From G965218495 sp965262785 (GTDB taxonomy: Bacteria > Bacteroidota > Rhodothermia > Rhodothermales > Bin80): a DNA stretch of 64,000 nucleotides. Shown piece after piece: positions 55,795-64,000 of the stretch. Position 1 is the stretch's first letter; each line of letters opens with the position of its first letter. Both the position numbers and the translations under genes were made by a program. A model generated the notes under the pieces. It did no database searches. It was given only the letters and a program-made list of their open reading frames with translations, and was not told the origin of the DNA. Where the stretch lies: the NCBI GenBank assembly GCA_965262785.1, contig OZ253559.1, positions 3,968,001 through 4,032,000 on the forward strand, written 5' to 3'.

Positions 55795-56581
55795 CGGCAC
55801 CTGAATGGGCGCAAAACTGCTTGTGACATCGCAGAAAGGCCAGCTACCGCCGCCACGCCAGTGCTGACCGTGGATCCGGCGCACTGATGAACTACCACAA
55901 AGCTGTAACGCGACGGGCCATGCAGCGCAGATTGACCCACCGCCGATTGGTGCTCGATCGGGATTCTTTAGTGCCTTGCACTTGAGTTTCTAAGGGCTGC
56001 GCCAGGAGCGGGCACGCTCCCTTACTCAAGTACACGCTCACGACCAAGCGCGACTGGACGTACATGCGGCTGCTAATGGTCGCTGCCATCGCTGGCGAGC
56101 AGTTGGACGTCCGACCAAGATTCGAAGCAAGTCGGCGGACAAGCCGCCGGCTCCTGGAGATCCACGCGCCTAGCCACTACCGATGCTACCTGACTGCGGC
56201 CTGGCTTGGCAAACCTCTGGATTGGCGGGCTACCTCGCTCGACCCCAGGGTATTGCCGAAATGCTTGCAAACCGCGGCGCCCGCCGACATTGCCTGAGTT
56301 CGCCGTAGGTACAGCACAATCGGTCAATTCCTGAGCACACTGGCATGGCCCGATTGAAATGATGCCTGCTTGGCTACACAGCCCAAGCGGACTCATCCGT
56401 GCAAGTGGAGCAGGCAGCAGCACGATAGCCCCATTCCCAACAGACATTAAACCTGCCATAGCCTTGCTGACGACAATCTCGAAGCGCTGCCATTGGACCA
56501 GTTTGCGGACACCAGACCGCACTACGGGACATCATGGGGCGCTCTACGTACCAGTTTAGCTGGATACGCTGCAATCGCATC
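55795..56581. other. 787-bp region without a convincing gene
   Basis: A stretch between biotin carrier and epimerase genes, both plus strand. Short frames on both strands (plus 56064-56297, plus 56359-56559, minus 56073-56522) show no known motif. No tRNA or CRISPR pattern. It may hold a decayed gene or long leader. Confidence 0.45.
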
Positions 56582-57568
56582 ATGAAGACGCTGGTAACGG
56601 GCGCTACAGGTTTCGTTGGATCGGCCTTGGTTCGCCAACTCCTGGAGCGAGGCTCAGACGTACGCATCCTCAGGCGAACAAATTCCCAGCTTGATCTGCT
56701 GGGCAATCACGCACGGTCTGTTGAGCATGCTGTTGGCGATGTGAGAGATCCTGAGTCTCTGCAAGAAGCAATGCGGAGGGTAGACTGCATATATCATGTC
56801 GCAGGCTCGGTAGGGGTTATGGCGAGAGAGCGGAGAACTATTGCGCGGATGCGACGCGTAAATGTGGAGGGAACCGCCAACGTGGTGGATGCAGCATTGG
56901 CTGCAGGCATTCGACGCCTCGTTCATACCTCAAGCATAGCTGCGTTGGGCCGCCAAGAGGGCAACGGGCTCCTAACGGACGAGACCGCCACGTGGCAGAA
57001 TTCGCGAATGAACTCGCAGTATGCCATCTCGAAACGCGACGCCGAACTGCAGATACATCGCGGACTTGCGGAAGGCCTCCACGCGGTCATTGTGAATCCG
57101 GCAGTGATCTTTGGGCCCGGCCGCCCTGGAGAGAACACCATCAGAATCTTTGAAGCCGTCAAAAAGCTGCGGGGCCTCCTGCGCATACCCTCTGGCGGTG
57201 TGAATGTGGTAGACGTCGATGATGTCGCCGGTGGGCATATACTGGCGATGGAACACGGGCGTACTGGTGAGCGCTACATTCTGGGCGGCGAAAACCTTTC
57301 CTGGGCCACCATCTTCCGCCTCATGGCCGAAGCGGCCGGGGTGCCTGTGCCAAGCCGTAAGCTTTCACTTGGCTTGGCTCTGGCATTCGTCACGGCGATC
57401 GAGTACAGTGCACTGGCACTCCGAAAGAACCCTGAATTAGACCGCAAGGCAATCCGAGGGCTGTTTCAGTTTTGGAGACTCAGCAATGATAAAGCCATCC
57501 AGGAACTAGGATACTCGTACCGTCCTTTTGCCGAAACTGTCAAGCGTATGACCGAAGGATCCTCATAA
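56582..57568 (+). CDS. NAD-dependent sugar epimerase/dehydratase, HpnA-like
   Basis: An extended SDR of 328 residues. KTLVTGATGFVGSALVRQLL is the GxxGxxG NAD loop and QYAISKRDAE supplies the catalytic Tyr-x-x-x-Lys. VHTSSIAALG and VIVNPAVIFGPGRPGEN are conserved. The general look matches the hopanoid-associated sugar epimerase group, but no squalene-hopene cyclase is nearby, so that role is not shown. ATG at 56582 is used; a longer frame from 56534 lacks the N-terminal loop position. The 3' end overlaps the TonB receptor by 6 bp. Confidence 0.9.
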   Translation: MKTLVTGATGFVGSALVRQLLERGSDVRILRRTNSQLDLLGNHARSVEHAVGDVRDPESLQEAMRRVDCIYHVAGSVGVMARERRTIARMRRVNVEGTANVVDAALAAGIRRLVHTSSIAALGRQEGNGLLTDETATWQNSRMNSQYAISKRDAELQIHRGLAEGLHAVIVNPAVIFGPGRPGENTIRIFEAVKKLRGLLRIPSGGVNVVDVDDVAGGHILAMEHGRTGERYILGGENLSWATIFRLMAEAAGVPVPSRKLSLGLALAFVTAIEYSALALRKNPELDRKAIRGLFQFWRLSNDKAIQELGYSYRPFAETVKRMTEGSS

Positions 57569-59563
57569 GCCGCGGCGGAGCCGCACAGTCCATTGCCGCC
57601 CCGGCTCCTCCAGGACCCTCGCGCTGCGAAGGAGCCCGCTGGCGTGCCAGCCGTAGCGTTCACCCGTAATGTTACTTGTGCCGATCGTTAGCAAGAGCTT
57701 ATGCGAGAGCGCGACGCGTAAGTGTGCGTCCAATGTTAGGTGACCCGGCACGCGGTAACTTCCCTGGAAGATCTCCACGCGCGAGGGCGTGCCCGCGTGC
57801 ATCTGGAAGTCCAGAGCGAACAGATTGGCCGGGGCCTGGAGCACCAAGCCAGCTCCGGCGCTCAGCGGCGCCACGACTAACGGGAGTTTACTGCGTCTCT
57901 GGATGTACGCCGCACCCGCTGTGAATTGCAAGAATTCGCCTGCCAGTTCGTGCGCAAGCGAGGCCTCGCATCCAAAGAAGGTGCCATTGGTGTTAGTGTA
58001 TTTACGTTGCGTGATCACATCGATTTGCCCCCACATGCGCTGCACGAAGGCGCCCAGCGAGGCGTTGGTGCCTGGGAACCTGCCATGAAGCCCCAAATCC
58101 ACTTGAAAAACACGCTCCGGCCTTAGGGTCGCGCTTCCGTCGACGAGAAAGCTTAGCGGCATTCGCGCGTAGGGCACACGACCAGGATGGCGCTCATAGA
58201 CGCCAGCTGGCCTCGCTGCCGAACCAAGCGTGCCTGAGACTCGCAGATTGTTTGCAACGGATACCACGGCCGCGGCAGCTGCACTTAGGTGCATCTCCAA
58301 AGGCTGGTTCCGAGACGATATCCCTTGCACACGCACTGCGCCGCTGTAGCGAGCGCGGTTGGCCGCTCTGGACCCATAAGCGAACACGCCGACTTGGTCC
58401 TGTTGCTCCTTGTCGTACCGTGCGCCCGTCATGTCCGTGCCTGCAATCACCCGCCAACTACCCACCGGTGAAAAGTGCAGAATTGCATGGGCGCCGATCT
58501 GCCGCTCGTCAGAGTCTCGCGAGTCCGAGTAAGGCCAACCAGACAAAGAGCGCTGCTGCCAGCTCGCACCCATGTCCACGTTGCGCACCATGCGGCCATT
58601 GATTGATTGAGCAAAGCGCGCACCGGCATCCGCCTGGTAGACGCCGGTATTCCCCTGTGCGGCGCGCCCCTGGTACCCTGCCCAGCCCACGACTTCCGCA
58701 GCCTCGTGCCGAAGGCGTGCTCTTCCCCGCACAGCGCTGGCGACCAGGTCGGTAAGCGGCTGATTTCCTAAATGGTCCAAATAGCCATTCGCCGAGTCGT
58801 AGCTACCCGTGAATTCATACGCCAACTCACGCCTGATGCGACCCACGACCGCTGCGGCCCGATATCGGCGCGGAGAACCTCCGTAGCCTGCTTCCGCGGC
58901 AACCACATGCTGAAAGGGCGTTCTTACGCGTATTGCACCGAAAGCATTTTGACCCCAAGTAAGCGCATAAGGACCAGTGACTACCTCCATCTCATACGGT
59001 AATATCAGCGTCTGAATAGTCGGCCCGTACGGACTGCCTGGCGTGCTGCGCATACCGTCCACATTCACATCCACCTGCGCGGCATGCATGCCTCTTATCA
59101 CGGGAGCGTAGTCGTGAATACTCCTTCGAGCAATCTGCACCGCCGGAACAACCCGTATCGCCTCGTGCAAAGGACGGCGCACATCGTGTTGCCGCCATAC
59201 GTGCCCCACTGAAGCGGGCAAGGGTGTCTCACGATACTCCCGTCTAAGGCGAATGCTTGTCACAAGGTCTCGGTCAGGTGTTAATGTGACGCGCTGGCGC
59301 GACGGCAAGTACCCGTGGCGCCAGACCTCCATGTCGTAGCTGCCCACGGGCAGCGGACCGAGGGTAAAGGTGCCAGCCGAGTCGGCAGCGGTAGCATACA
59401 GCGTACCTACCAGGACTACGGTGGCCCCATCCAGTGGGCTGTCAGAATGCGCATCCACTACCGTACCGGAAATGGACTGAGCGCACACCGGCCACGCGAA
59501 GGCTAGTAGTACTGTGGGCAGGGTGCCGCGCATTGCACCGCGGAACTGCGCCAGCCGTCGCAT
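57563..59563 (-). CDS. TonB-dependent receptor with carboxypeptidase-regulatory-like domain
   Basis: An outer-membrane receptor of 666 residues. The signal peptide (LLAFAWPVCAQ) is followed by a regulatory-like domain (SISGTVVDAHSDSPLDGAT, about 29-110). The plug contains YAPVIRGMHAAQVDVNVDGM and the barrel runs to LRRGL. Its ATG at 59563 overlaps the M23 gene's stop as TAATG, a reinitiation arrangement; a GTG two codons upstream is less likely. The ligand is unknown. Coupled translation with a peptidase suggests the two work together. Confidence 0.85.
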   Translation of the reverse strand: MRRLAQFRGAMRGTLPTVLLAFAWPVCAQSISGTVVDAHSDSPLDGATVVLVGTLYATAADSAGTFTLGPLPVGSYDMEVWRHGYLPSRQRVTLTPDRDLVTSIRLRREYRETPLPASVGHVWRQHDVRRPLHEAIRVVPAVQIARRSIHDYAPVIRGMHAAQVDVNVDGMRSTPGSPYGPTIQTLILPYEMEVVTGPYALTWGQNAFGAIRVRTPFQHVVAAEAGYGGSPRRYRAAAVVGRIRRELAYEFTGSYDSANGYLDHLGNQPLTDLVASAVRGRARLRHEAAEVVGWAGYQGRAAQGNTGVYQADAGARFAQSINGRMVRNVDMGASWQQRSLSGWPYSDSRDSDERQIGAHAILHFSPVGSWRVIAGTDMTGARYDKEQQDQVGVFAYGSRAANRARYSGAVRVQGISSRNQPLEMHLSAAAAAVVSVANNLRVSGTLGSAARPAGVYERHPGRVPYARMPLSFLVDGSATLRPERVFQVDLGLHGRFPGTNASLGAFVQRMWGQIDVITQRKYTNTNGTFFGCEASLAHELAGEFLQFTAGAAYIQRRSKLPLVVAPLSAGAGLVLQAPANLFALDFQMHAGTPSRVEIFQGSYRVPGHLTLDAHLRVALSHKLLLTIGTSNITGERYGWHASGLLRSARVLEEPGRQWTVRLRRGL

Positions 59564-60720
59564 TACCACGTGAATTCCAGCACTTCCGGGGCAGGGCAGG
59601 TAATGAAGTCTACTAGGCGCCGCCCGCTACGCGTCAGCTTCGGATTGCCTCCTGACCCCGTGACCAATCCGTTGGTGAGATACTGATAGGGAATGGCGGT
59701 CGGCTCAAGGATTTCAACGATAGGCCGCTCAACTTTAGCTTCCGACGCATCAATGCGCACTGGTAGCCCTGATCGAGAAAACGTCAGTGCCCACGAGCTC
59801 GCAAAGTCCACCGGCGCTCCAAATTCTGGCAGCCAGCCTTGCAGCTGCGGCGAAAGCCAAGGGTAACGCCAAAGGATGTCCAGCATTTCCTGCGCCGGCA
59901 CGACTACCCTAAAGAATCCGGGCGTCTGCTCCACAAGGTGCCGGACTGAAAACAAAGAATCCTCCGCCAGCCCGACGTACAGGCCCGCAACATCAACGCC
60001 GGACATGTTCAAACCATTGAAAAGCCCTTGACGATTCTCGTCGCTTGGGAAATAGTCATCGTAGCACCCCTGAAAGTACCGATTCAGCAACAGGTTGACC
60101 TCCACGTGCACATGGGCACGCCGCCGGTTAATCCCACTACCGGTGTAGCCCATCAGACCCAGCGGTGTGCCCTGCGCAACCGGTTGGTCCGGCTCAACAT
60201 GGATCGCGTTTAGGTGCGCATACAACGAATAGTAAGGAAAACCGCGCCACCAGTGCTCCACCACCACATAGCGGCCGTAACTGGAATGTCGACTGGCCCG
60301 GTTTGTATGCACTACTACCCCGTCGGCAATGCTTCGCACCTCGTCCAGCGGCTCGCCATTGGCCGCACGCGCCACCGGCTTTATGTCGATCCCTTCATGA
60401 AATCGCGGGTACAGGATGCCCCATCGCGTCTGGATGCCATCTCGAACAAAGCCGTAACGCCCACCCATCCAGGGCTTATCGAAACCCGGCTTGATCGGGC
60501 GGTCAGTGTACTGATAGAAGGCCGGGCCATCGTCCCGCAGCAGCGCCGTATTGTCCGTAGGCAAGATCAGCTTCGGCATAGATACCTCGTCTGCTGGCGC
60601 AGTGGCCTGGCCGGCAACAGGTTGCGTTGCCAAGGAAAAAGCCACAGCCGCAGCCAGAGCGATCCAGGAATGGAGCCAGTGCTTCACGGATGATGCCGTA
60701 GACCTGCTATGCCTACTCAT
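59563..60720 (-). CDS. M23 family metallopeptidase (LytM-like)
   Basis: An exported zinc peptidase of 385 residues. The signal segment (WIALAAAVAFSLATQPVAG) is followed by the M23 domain: His108 and Asp112 in RFHEGIDIKP, with His203 and His205 in RAHVHVEVNL, are the metal and catalytic residues. This class cuts peptidoglycan cross-links. About 170 residues of unknown character follow. ATG at 60720 is used instead of the TTG at 60750. It is upstream of, and translationally coupled to, the TonB receptor. Confidence 0.93.
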   Translation of the reverse strand: MSRHSRSTASSVKHWLHSWIALAAAVAFSLATQPVAGQATAPADEVSMPKLILPTDNTALLRDDGPAFYQYTDRPIKPGFDKPWMGGRYGFVRDGIQTRWGILYPRFHEGIDIKPVARAANGEPLDEVRSIADGVVVHTNRASRHSSYGRYVVVEHWWRGFPYYSLYAHLNAIHVEPDQPVAQGTPLGLMGYTGSGINRRRAHVHVEVNLLLNRYFQGCYDDYFPSDENRQGLFNGLNMSGVDVAGLYVGLAEDSLFSVRHLVEQTPGFFRVVVPAQEMLDILWRYPWLSPQLQGWLPEFGAPVDFASSWALTFSRSGLPVRIDASEAKVERPIVEILEPTAIPYQYLTNGLVTGSGGNPKLTRSGRRLVDFITCPAPEVLEFTW

Positions 60721-60803
60721 TTGTAAATTGCGCGGTGCCTCATTGTGCAAGTGCCGGATGTGAGGTGCTAGACTTTCGAGGCAAGCAAGCCGCGCCTGTT
60801 GGA

Positions 60804-61391
60804 CTACGAGGCTGAGAGGACACCTTGGTAGACCGCTATGGCATAGTCAGCTTCCACCTCCCCACGTACCATCTCCCGGAGGCGTCGCTTAAGTAGCGTC
60901 CGCCGAAAGGAGCTGAGGTGATCAATAAACAACACGCCTTCAAGGTGATCATGCTCATGCTGTATGACGCGTGCCACAAGCCCACCTACCGCTAGCGTGT
61001 GACTGGCAAATTGCCTGTCCTGGTATGCAATGCGGATACGCTCGGGGCGAACTACGATTTCCCGCACATCGGGGATGGAAAGGCAGCCCTCCTCAAAGTC
61101 CACCTCCTCCTGGCTTTCCCACTGTATCTCAGGGTTGATGAGTACCATCGGCTGGGGCGGACACTGCGCGCGTTCCTCCTCGTCCATTTCGTCCATCATG
61201 GGCGCAAGGTCTACCAGGAATACCCGCTCCGACCGCCCAACCTGCGGCGCAGCAAGACCGACGCCTCGTGCGTTGCGCATGGTTTCGATCATGTCCGCTA
61301 GCAGCGCTTCCAACGCTTCACTTGGGCCGGACACCAGATGCGTTTTTGCCCGCAGAACCGGGTCGCCAAACACACGGATCGGCAATATCAT
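60804..61391 (-). CDS. def: Peptide deformylase
   Basis: A 195-residue Fe/Zn enzyme that removes the formyl group from nascent proteins. The three motifs are intact: ARGVGLAAPQVG (about 41-52), EEGCLSIPDVR with Cys103, and IQHEHDHLEG with His145, Glu146 and His149. Size matches the usual ~170-190. The start at 61391 is 10 bp after the DUF411 stop, so the two share a transcript. Acts on the ribosome in the cytoplasm. Confidence 0.97.
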   Translation of the reverse strand: MILPIRVFGDPVLRAKTHLVSGPSEALEALLADMIETMRNARGVGLAAPQVGRSERVFLVDLAPMMDEMDEEERAQCPPQPMVLINPEIQWESQEEVDFEEGCLSIPDVREIVVRPERIRIAYQDRQFASHTLAVGGLVARVIQHEHDHLEGVLFIDHLSSFRRTLLKRRLREMVRGEVEADYAIAVYQGVLSAS

Positions 61392-61401
61392 GGCTGGACT
61401 G

Positions 61402-61860
61402 CTACGGGGTAATTGTCGCGTATACCGAGTGGCCCTCTTCGCCAAATGCTAGGACGTTAAAGGGCACCGGGTTAGGGCCTTCCATTCCTGGAGAGCCGAT
61501 CGGCATCCCCGGCACCGCCAGCCCCTTGATGTCTGGCTTCTCCTCGAGCAGCCTTCTTACTTGCTCGATCGGCACATGGCCTTCCAGAAGGTAGCGGTCA
61601 TCCACGACCGCCGTGTGGCACGACGAGAGCTCACGGGCAATACCAAACTCAGCCTTAATGGCGCCGAGGTTGTTGACATTCTTTGCCTCTACTTCGAAGC
61701 CCGCTTCTTCCAGCATGTCTGCCCACTTCACGCAGCAACCGCAAGTAGGTGACTTGTAGACGACCACGTGAGGTTGATTTTCCTGAAGCAGGTTCCAGCC
61801 GATGGCTGCCGCCAAGAGCAGGCAGCCGGAAAGGGCGAGTACGGCAGTCCTAGCGTTCAT
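61402..61860 (-). CDS. DUF411 domain protein, probable metal-binding
   Basis: A 152-residue protein with an N-terminal membrane anchor or signal (AVLALSGCLLLAAAIGW). The DUF411 domain follows: YKSPTCGCCVKWADMLEEAG with its CGCC metal site, then SCHTAVVDDRYLLEGHVP and IKGLAVPGMPIGSPGME. The family is linked to copper handling or sensing in bacteria, which is the inferred role. It is the first of two minus-strand genes with def, and the preceding gene (PorD-like) ends 30 bp upstream. Confidence 0.9.
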   Translation of the reverse strand: MNARTAVLALSGCLLLAAAIGWNLLQENQPHVVVYKSPTCGCCVKWADMLEEAGFEVEAKNVNNLGAIKAEFGIARELSSCHTAVVDDRYLLEGHVPIEQVRRLLEEKPDIKGLAVPGMPIGSPGMEGPNPVPFNVLAFGEEGHSVYATITP

Positions 61861-61890
61861 ATGCGTTTGCTGATGTTGTCTCGCTCGCCG

Positions 61891-62793
61891 CTATTGCACG
61901 AGCTGATCGTATGTGGTAAGGTGAGATGGATCGACATCGGCCAGCAGCGAATATGCCTGCGAGCTTTCGTCAGACTGCTCAAAGGCAGATGCAAGTTCCT
62001 GGTACTTCGTTGAAAAGAAGATGTCAAAGACATACTGCCTCGACAAGTCGTTGTAGAGTTCCTGCATAGTCGCAAGAACCTCCAGGATCGCCTGCCGAGC
62101 CTGGTCTACGTTCTTGGTGAAGTGATCAAGTCCAAAGAAATGGTACTTGAAGTAGGCCTCGCGCAGTGGCTTGAAGCGCGGACCCGTCATCTGATCTACG
62201 ATGCGAACCCGACTTTCCTGGTCCAGGCCACTCCAACCGGCGCCATTGGCAGTGGCGGCAGCTTGCTGAATGCGCCTGGCCTTTTGGAAGTGCTGTTCTC
62301 CACCTAACTCACTGAATGTGTCGTAGTCATACCCAAGCATGAGGTACGCGTAGTAATCCAGCACTGACGTGAGCTCATTGTATCGCTCCGTCTCAAAGAC
62401 GAGTGGAGTTCCCTGCGCAAACGCAAACTCCCACTGGTTGTCGTTGATCTGCAGCACAGTGGTCTTGGCCGTAGTCCCGTAAATGGGACGCGTACTCGTC
62501 AAAACGATCTGCGCGCGAAACCTCGTCTGCGTGTATGCGTCCAGGAAGATGATTTGCATCGAACACCGAATCAACTCGTGCACCTCGAACCGGTCCTCGG
62601 TCCAGTTATTCTTGTTCATGTAGTCCTCAACCAGCACTTGGATGTCGTTGAGGAATTCAAAGCCGGAGCCCTCAAGCTGCCGGTAGTTGACCTTAACCGA
62701 ACACTCAAACTCCCGGGCAAAGGCTGAAGGCACGTGCAACGGGATTACCACCAGCGCCAACAGCACACCGGTCTTTAAGAGCAGTCGAGACAT
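61891..62793 (-). CDS. DUF4835/PorD-like protein of the T9SS
   Basis: A 300-residue exported protein with a signal peptide (ending about PSAFAR). FECSVKVNYRQLEGSG, the middle GYDYDTFSELGGEQHFQKA and FKYHFFGLDHF are typical of DUF4835, the family to which PorD of the type IX secretion apparatus belongs. Presence of a T9SS cargo tag at 17272-19179 makes this plausible. ATG at 62793 is chosen because it starts the signal peptide. It precedes the DUF411 gene. Confidence 0.8.
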   Translation of the reverse strand: MSRLLLKTGVLLALVVIPLHVPSAFAREFECSVKVNYRQLEGSGFEFLNDIQVLVEDYMNKNNWTEDRFEVHELIRCSMQIIFLDAYTQTRFRAQIVLTSTRPIYGTTAKTTVLQINDNQWEFAFAQGTPLVFETERYNELTSVLDYYAYLMLGYDYDTFSELGGEQHFQKARRIQQAAATANGAGWSGLDQESRVRIVDQMTGPRFKPLREAYFKYHFFGLDHFTKNVDQARQAILEVLATMQELYNDLSRQYVFDIFFSTKYQELASAFEQSDESSQAYSLLADVDPSHLTTYDQLVQ

Positions 62794-62854
62794 GTCGCTA
62801 GGCTTTAGACATGGCGTAAACCCTAACGGCTCACTGTCGGTTTCCAACGCGTCA

Positions 62855-64000
62855 CTACCGGAGCGTCCATCGGAGTCTGTCCGCATCTATTAAGTATGAA
62901 CACCCAAGCCGAAACTCCAAGTTCAGGTGATGAATCAGACGGAGCTGCAGGCCAAGGCCTGCGCCGACGGCTCTGTAACGCACATCGGATTCGCTCCCAT
63001 AGAGAAATTCCGCGAAGCCGTAGGCAAAAAGTACCTTGAGATATATGGGCAGCAGCACAAGTCCGTTGTCAATAAACCACAGCGGCTGCATTACCAAGCC
63101 ATCCAATCCAACATACGACCGTGCGGAAAAGTGTTCGTATTCGTATCCGCGCGGCGCAAAGTACTCTAGATTGTAGATCCCTGGAATACTCTGTGCAACC
63201 AGTGTCGCGCGCAGCCGAATACCGGTGTGCGTACGGTGCGATAGCGAAAAATACTGTGCGACGCGCGCTGTCATTCCGCTCCGGTCGCCTTCGCGCTCTT
63301 CCCACAGATCCCAGTCTGCTGACACGCTTAGTGTCGTTCCACTGTTGGACATGAGGTCACGCACATTCAGGCTCGTGCGGTAGCGCAGATAAACGGTGGG
63401 TCCCAAGGTTAGCCGGCTCTTGAAGGAGCGCCACTCCAGCGGCACTTGAGGAAGCGTTTTCCCTGGAAGCGCGAACAGCCGGTTCTCTGAAAAGGTACCC
63501 GCCAGGGCCACGTGCAAGGTGGTATTACGAATGTTAGAGTCCGCGAAGACAGGCAAGCTCAAGCCGAGTCGCGCTCCACGATGCTCCTGGCCAACAGTTT
63601 CCGCCGCGACGCGTTCGCCGGACACCACCACAGCAGTTCCTGGCTCTGTGTACACCTCAAGGTCCGTACGCACGCCCCCAAGATGTGTTGCCAAGCCCAG
63701 TGAATACCACATCCTTTCGGCCTGGTAATGCGCGCCAAGCGCGTAGGCCCAACGCCGTAGCGGGTCCGCTCCTTGTAACGTCAGGCCCGGTCCAACACCT
63801 AAGGCACCGTCCCAAGGGTTGCCGTTGCCACTGTCGAGAAAATCCGGAAGCAGGGTTCTTGGGCGAAGGTGCCGCGCGGCCCGATACGGCACGACCGCAC
63901 CACCGGTGAGCGGCACGACGCGAGGCACGCGCGGTACGATAGAAAGGAGCTGAGAAGCCGGCACAGGCCGGGCTTTCGCGACGTCAAACAGGGCGGTCTT
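62855..64000 (-). CDS. C-terminal beta-barrel part of a larger exported protein, 5' end off the window
   Basis: The frame is open from base 64000 to the stop at 62855, giving at least 381 residues. The visible portion is rich in alternating strands (MWYSLGLATHLGG, GARLGLSLPVFAD, LTLGPTVYLRYRTSL, AVGAGLGLQLRLIHHLNLEF) as in an outer-membrane beta-barrel. Similar C-termini are found in TolB/PD40-propeller proteins with a surface-antigen-like barrel, but the propeller would lie outside the window, so this is uncertain. It is 61 bp upstream of the PorD-like gene on the same strand. Confidence 0.6.
   Translation of the reverse strand, partial: KTALFDVAKARPVPASQLLSIVPRVPRVVPLTGGAVVPYRAARHLRPRTLLPDFLDSGNGNPWDGALGVGPGLTLQGADPLRRWAYALGAHYQAERMWYSLGLATHLGGVRTDLEVYTEPGTAVVVSGERVAAETVGQEHRGARLGLSLPVFADSNIRNTTLHVALAGTFSENRLFALPGKTLPQVPLEWRSFKSRLTLGPTVYLRYRTSLNVRDLMSNSGTTLSVSADWDLWEEREGDRSGMTARVAQYFSLSHRTHTGIRLRATLVAQSIPGIYNLEYFAPRGYEYEHFSARSYVGLDGLVMQPLWFIDNGLVLLPIYLKVLFAYGFAEFLYGSESDVRYRAVGAGLGLQLRLIHHLNLEFRLGCSYLIDADRLRWTLR

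Noticed and set aside
56073..56522. A 149-residue minus-strand frame in the 0.8-kb gap
   Set aside because: No recognisable domain, start context or hydrophobic pattern; kept only as part of the gap description.

Overview
The window reads as chromosomal DNA from a free-living Bacteroidota-related bacterium, most likely the Rhodothermota/Balneolota branch. The base composition looks moderately GC-rich. Support comes from a type IX secretion (T9SS) C-terminal sorting domain (17272-19179), a DUF4835/PorD-like protein (61891-62793), two TonB-dependent receptors with carboxypeptidase-regulatory-like N-termini, an ATP-type PEP carboxykinase, a menaquinone-type methyltransferase and RsbW/SpoIIE-style partner switching. 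These are family-level inferences; no 16S gene is present. I saw no tRNA, rRNA, CRISPR array, insertion sequence or prophage gene.

Layout. 1-9400: a galactokinase cut by the window edge; a translationally coupled operon of a GcvT-like protein and two FAD oxidoreductases; an HtrA protease; a propeller-like putative lipoprotein; a ChlI-like AAA+ ATPase. 9480-14477: a TonB receptor with a partner lipoprotein, a glycosyltransferase and branched-chain aminotransferase. 14478-15577 has no convincing gene. 15578-20795: two tandem FG-GAP proteins (one with, one without a T9SS tag) and an amidohydrolase-DUF2911 fusion. 21000-24817: uvrB, a zinc-free L31 and a pyrimidine-nucleoside phosphorylase. 24905-30566: an envelope-stress-like block with PspA, a small protein carrying a PspA-like motif, two paralogous membrane coiled-coil proteins, a CorC/HlyC-type CBS protein and the flotillin-like FloA. 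30580-39767: housekeeping genes (moaC, acyl-CoA synthetase, pckA, xdhC, pyrB-pyrR, DUF58, M20 peptidase).

39932-53571 holds two complete partner-switching modules, each with a membrane SpoIIE-type phosphatase, an RsbW-like kinase and a STAS antagonist. They flank a minus-strand block of amt, a Tsx-like porin, nfu, mrp, ppx and a repeat protein. No sigma factor is seen. 53552-64000: menG, a DUF1460 protein, a solitary biotin carrier, a sugar epimerase, a TonB receptor coupled to an M23 peptidase, peptide deformylase, a DUF411 protein, the PorD-like protein and a partial beta-barrel protein.

The most interesting items are the PspA block with its PspA-motif protein and paralogous pair, the twin partner-switching modules (one kinase has a degenerate G1 box), the 607-residue protein built from four copies of an unrecognised repeat, the GcvT/FAD operon and the amidohydrolase-DUF2911 fusion. 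Coding is compact: several 4-bp start/stop overlaps and four convergent gene pairs that overlap at their 3' ends.
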